NCBI RefSeq assembly: GCF_000150275.1
Contig: NW_002060946.1
Span: 6,094,667 to 6,158,666, forward strand
Length of the DNA stretch: 64,000 nt
Source: Trichoplax adhaerens
Taxonomy: Eukaryota > Placozoa > Uniplacotomia > Trichoplacea > Trichoplacidae
Direction: 5' to 3'
The translations under genes were made by a program, and so were the position numbers. Shown here one piece after another: positions 62,285 through 64,000 of this stretch (position 1 is its first letter; each line of letters starts with the position of its first letter). The notes under the pieces are model-generated. The model had not been told where the DNA came from, did not search any database, and was given only the letters and a program-made list of their open reading frames with translations.

Positions 62285-63322
62285 CTATTTAGATAGTAAT
62301 GATGTACGACTAACATTTCTAAAGCGCGCGGATTTATAACGACATACAAGGGCTATAATATTACTGCGCAAATTCTTATTGTAGAAACCGTAAATAATAG
62401 GGCTAGCAACAGAATTCCAAGAAGCAGCATAAGCTAGCCATTCACGAAGCAAATAGCGAGTTTCTCCGGGTATAACACGGTAATCAACAACAGTGATAAC
62501 TTGTAGTATGTTGTACGGTGTTTGCAGAATGACATAGACTCCAACAATAATTGCTACAGCTTTGGTTGCTTTTAAAGTTACAGCTGGTTGAATACCTACA
62601 CTAGTACAGTGGATTCTTCTTGCGTGATCACGAGCTACTAAATAGACTCGAACATAGAATACCATCATAACTATTGTGGGCAATAAAAACATCAAAAATG
62701 ACCAGAAGATGTGCCATGCTTGTAAACTTTGATAACGATTTTCCTTTGCTTCGGATAGCAAGCAAAAGTTGGGGCAAATTTTCCACCATCCAATTATTAA
62801 CGGCAAGAATGCGACAAAAGTAGGTAAAATCCAACACACAAGAAGGATAACTACAAACATAGCTGATTTATAAATACTAATTTGGTTATACCAAAATGGC
62901 GATGTTATGGCAATAAATTTCTCCAAGCTAATGGAGCAAATGTGAAAATTCATACAGCATACGAAGGCAAATTGTATCACTGTTGGTGATAACTGACAAT
63001 AAATATTAACGAAAGAGTGGATCGAATTGCGTATATTGAGTACTTTAACAGGCAACACAAACATAAAATCGTAAGTTATGTTGGCTAAGCACAAGCTACC
63101 GACCAATAAACTACTATGATTCCGAAGTGATCGCTTAAAGCAAATAACGCCCAGTACCAATAGATTGGATAGGAGAATACAAACGAAAAGTATACTCCAT
63201 ACAATTGAGACCATAATTTCAAATTCGGTTAACTTACGATAGACAATGGCGGTTACATTATGACTTAGAAAGAAGTGAACATCTAAGCATGGTGTGAAGA
63301 GATCCTTTTTCACGAAAGACAT
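62285..63322 (-). CDS. Class A GPCR, receptor 5 of the array
   Basis: This intronless gene encodes 345 residues, ending in TAG. The N-terminus has Cys12 and glycosylation at Asn22. Landmarks are Asn53 (1.50), Cys109 (3.25), Trp164 (4.50), the CPNFC loop at 183-187, Pro215 and Tyr223, Pro269, and Pro308 and Tyr311. The switch substitutions recur: Asn81 for Asp2.50, Glu134-Lys135-Phe136 for DRY, Gln267 for Trp6.48 and Ser307 for Asn7.49. It groups with receptor 4: both have Tyr-Asp at the fourth and fifth positions after LCxAN, an Ile-Arg-Asn-Ser-Ile-His loop 1 and LKATKAVAI at the start of helix 6, where receptors 1 and 2 have LKAVKTVAI. The tail ends in SLLSK, like receptor 1. The ATG is preceded by AAGAA. 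It is expected at the plasma membrane; the ligand is unknown. Confidence 0.95.
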   Translation of the reverse strand: MSFVKKDLFTPCLDVHFFLSHNVTAIVYRKLTEFEIMVSIVWSILFVCILLSNLLVLGVICFKRSLRNHSSLLVGSLCLANITYDFMFVLPVKVLNIRNSIHSFVNIYCQLSPTVIQFAFVCCMNFHICSISLEKFIAITSPFWYNQISIYKSAMFVVILLVCWILPTFVAFLPLIIGWWKICPNFCLLSEAKENRYQSLQAWHIFWSFLMFLLPTIVMMVFYVRVYLVARDHARRIHCTSVGIQPAVTLKATKAVAIIVGVYVILQTPYNILQVITVVDYRVIPGETRYLLREWLAYAASWNSVASPIIYGFYNKNLRSNIIALVCRYKSARFRNVSRTSLLSK

Positions 63323-64000
63323 TTCTTGGATAGGGATTATTCAATTTGAATGGATTAAAATTGTGATCGCTTTCCTGATGCGTTGTATCGGCTGGAATAA
63401 TCTATACTTGTGATTTTTTGGATCAATTATTTCTTATCCGTCTGAAAGTGATGCATGTAATATTTATTAGCGAAGCAGTCAAACAAAGAGTCGAAAAATT
63501 ATCTAACTAATATATTTTAAATAAGGTTTGCCGTCCTTCAGAATTTAAAAACAATTCTTGTCATAAATTTTTGATAAAAATGAAAACTAAAAAATCAAAG
63601 CAAGATAATAAAGAAACGCGTATATATTCGTTTAAATTTTAAATATCATTAGTGCATGTGAAGAAAAATGTTTATTAAATTAAATCTACAAAATTAACCA
63701 TGAAATAATGTAATATCAATCTTCTAAAAATATATTATACTATACATTTTGTTCATAATATGCAATATTCTATACAAATACGTAAAATAGTATGATTGCG
63801 TATTAATTGCCGTATAAGAAATAATGACGACAAATAGGCGTGGAAAGCTTACTCTTGTTCAATAGTTATGGAAAGATTATCAATTTGCAATTAGCATAAG
63901 CAATCTCATTAAGCAGGCAATTCTTCATACTGGCTTTAGAATCTCAATAAAATGAATTTACTATACGTTAAGTTACAGATTGTAATAATACTTCAATAAC
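63323..64000. other. Upstream flank of receptor 5
   Basis: The first 150 bp are slightly GC-richer and probably contain the leader and promoter of receptor 5. The remaining 500 bp are plain AT-rich sequence with no visible gene or repeat. Confidence 0.5.

Noticed and set aside
17430-63322. Operon or polycistronic reading of the same-strand receptor genes
   Set aside because: Genes are 8-17 kb apart, each with its own upstream region; same orientation follows from tandem duplication.

Overview
This is eukaryotic nuclear DNA: AT-rich (roughly 70% A+T by eye), with long non-coding stretches, five widely spaced genes and no operons, ribosome-binding sites or rRNA. The only securely coding sequences are five intact, intronless class A (rhodopsin-like) G-protein-coupled receptor genes of 342-345 residues, all on the minus strand, about 8 to 17 kb apart. 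They are clearly paralogues of one another. Single-exon receptor arrays in a compact AT-rich genome point to an early-branching animal. A placozoan (Trichoplax/Hoilungia type) fits best, but this is inference from gene style and composition; no species marker is present.

Layout: 1-17.4 kb has no recognisable gene, but holds a C-poor block that may be an old LTR and several small duplications. Receptor 1 lies at 17.43-18.47 kb. The 18.5-28.2 kb interval has degenerate tandem duplications and two strong hairpins. Receptor 2 is at 28.22-29.26 kb. The 29.3-36.2 kb interval holds GC-richer, coding-like but broken fragments on the plus strand, a three-copy repeat and a 50-N assembly gap. Receptor 3, the most divergent, is at 36.20-37.23 kb. 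The 37.2-45.4 kb interval holds a duplicated, coding-like relic and the decayed C-terminal end of a Ty3/gypsy-type integrase. Receptor 4 is at 45.39-46.42 kb. The 46.5-62.3 kb interval is the longest gene-poor stretch, with one small GC-richer ORF island. Receptor 5 is at 62.29-63.32 kb.

The receptors share a full seven-helix plan (Cys3.25, Trp4.50, Pro5.50/Tyr5.58, Pro6.50, Pro7.50/Tyr7.53, short third intracellular loop). All five replace the same set of activation residues: Asp2.50 is Asn, Asn7.49 is Ser, Arg3.50 of DRY is Lys (EKF, or DKL in receptor 3) and Trp6.48 is Gln. The segment from TM3 to intracellular loop 2 is almost invariant in protein in four copies but full of synonymous differences in DNA, so selection rather than recent copying keeps it. 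This is the most interesting signal here: a subfamily that has apparently rewired the standard class A switch network. Ligands cannot be read from the sequence; sensory or peptide reception is only a guess.

The intergenic DNA records a habit of local duplication. At least eight places carry 46-410 bp units repeated two or three times and decayed to different degrees, the same process at smaller scale as the growth of the receptor array itself.
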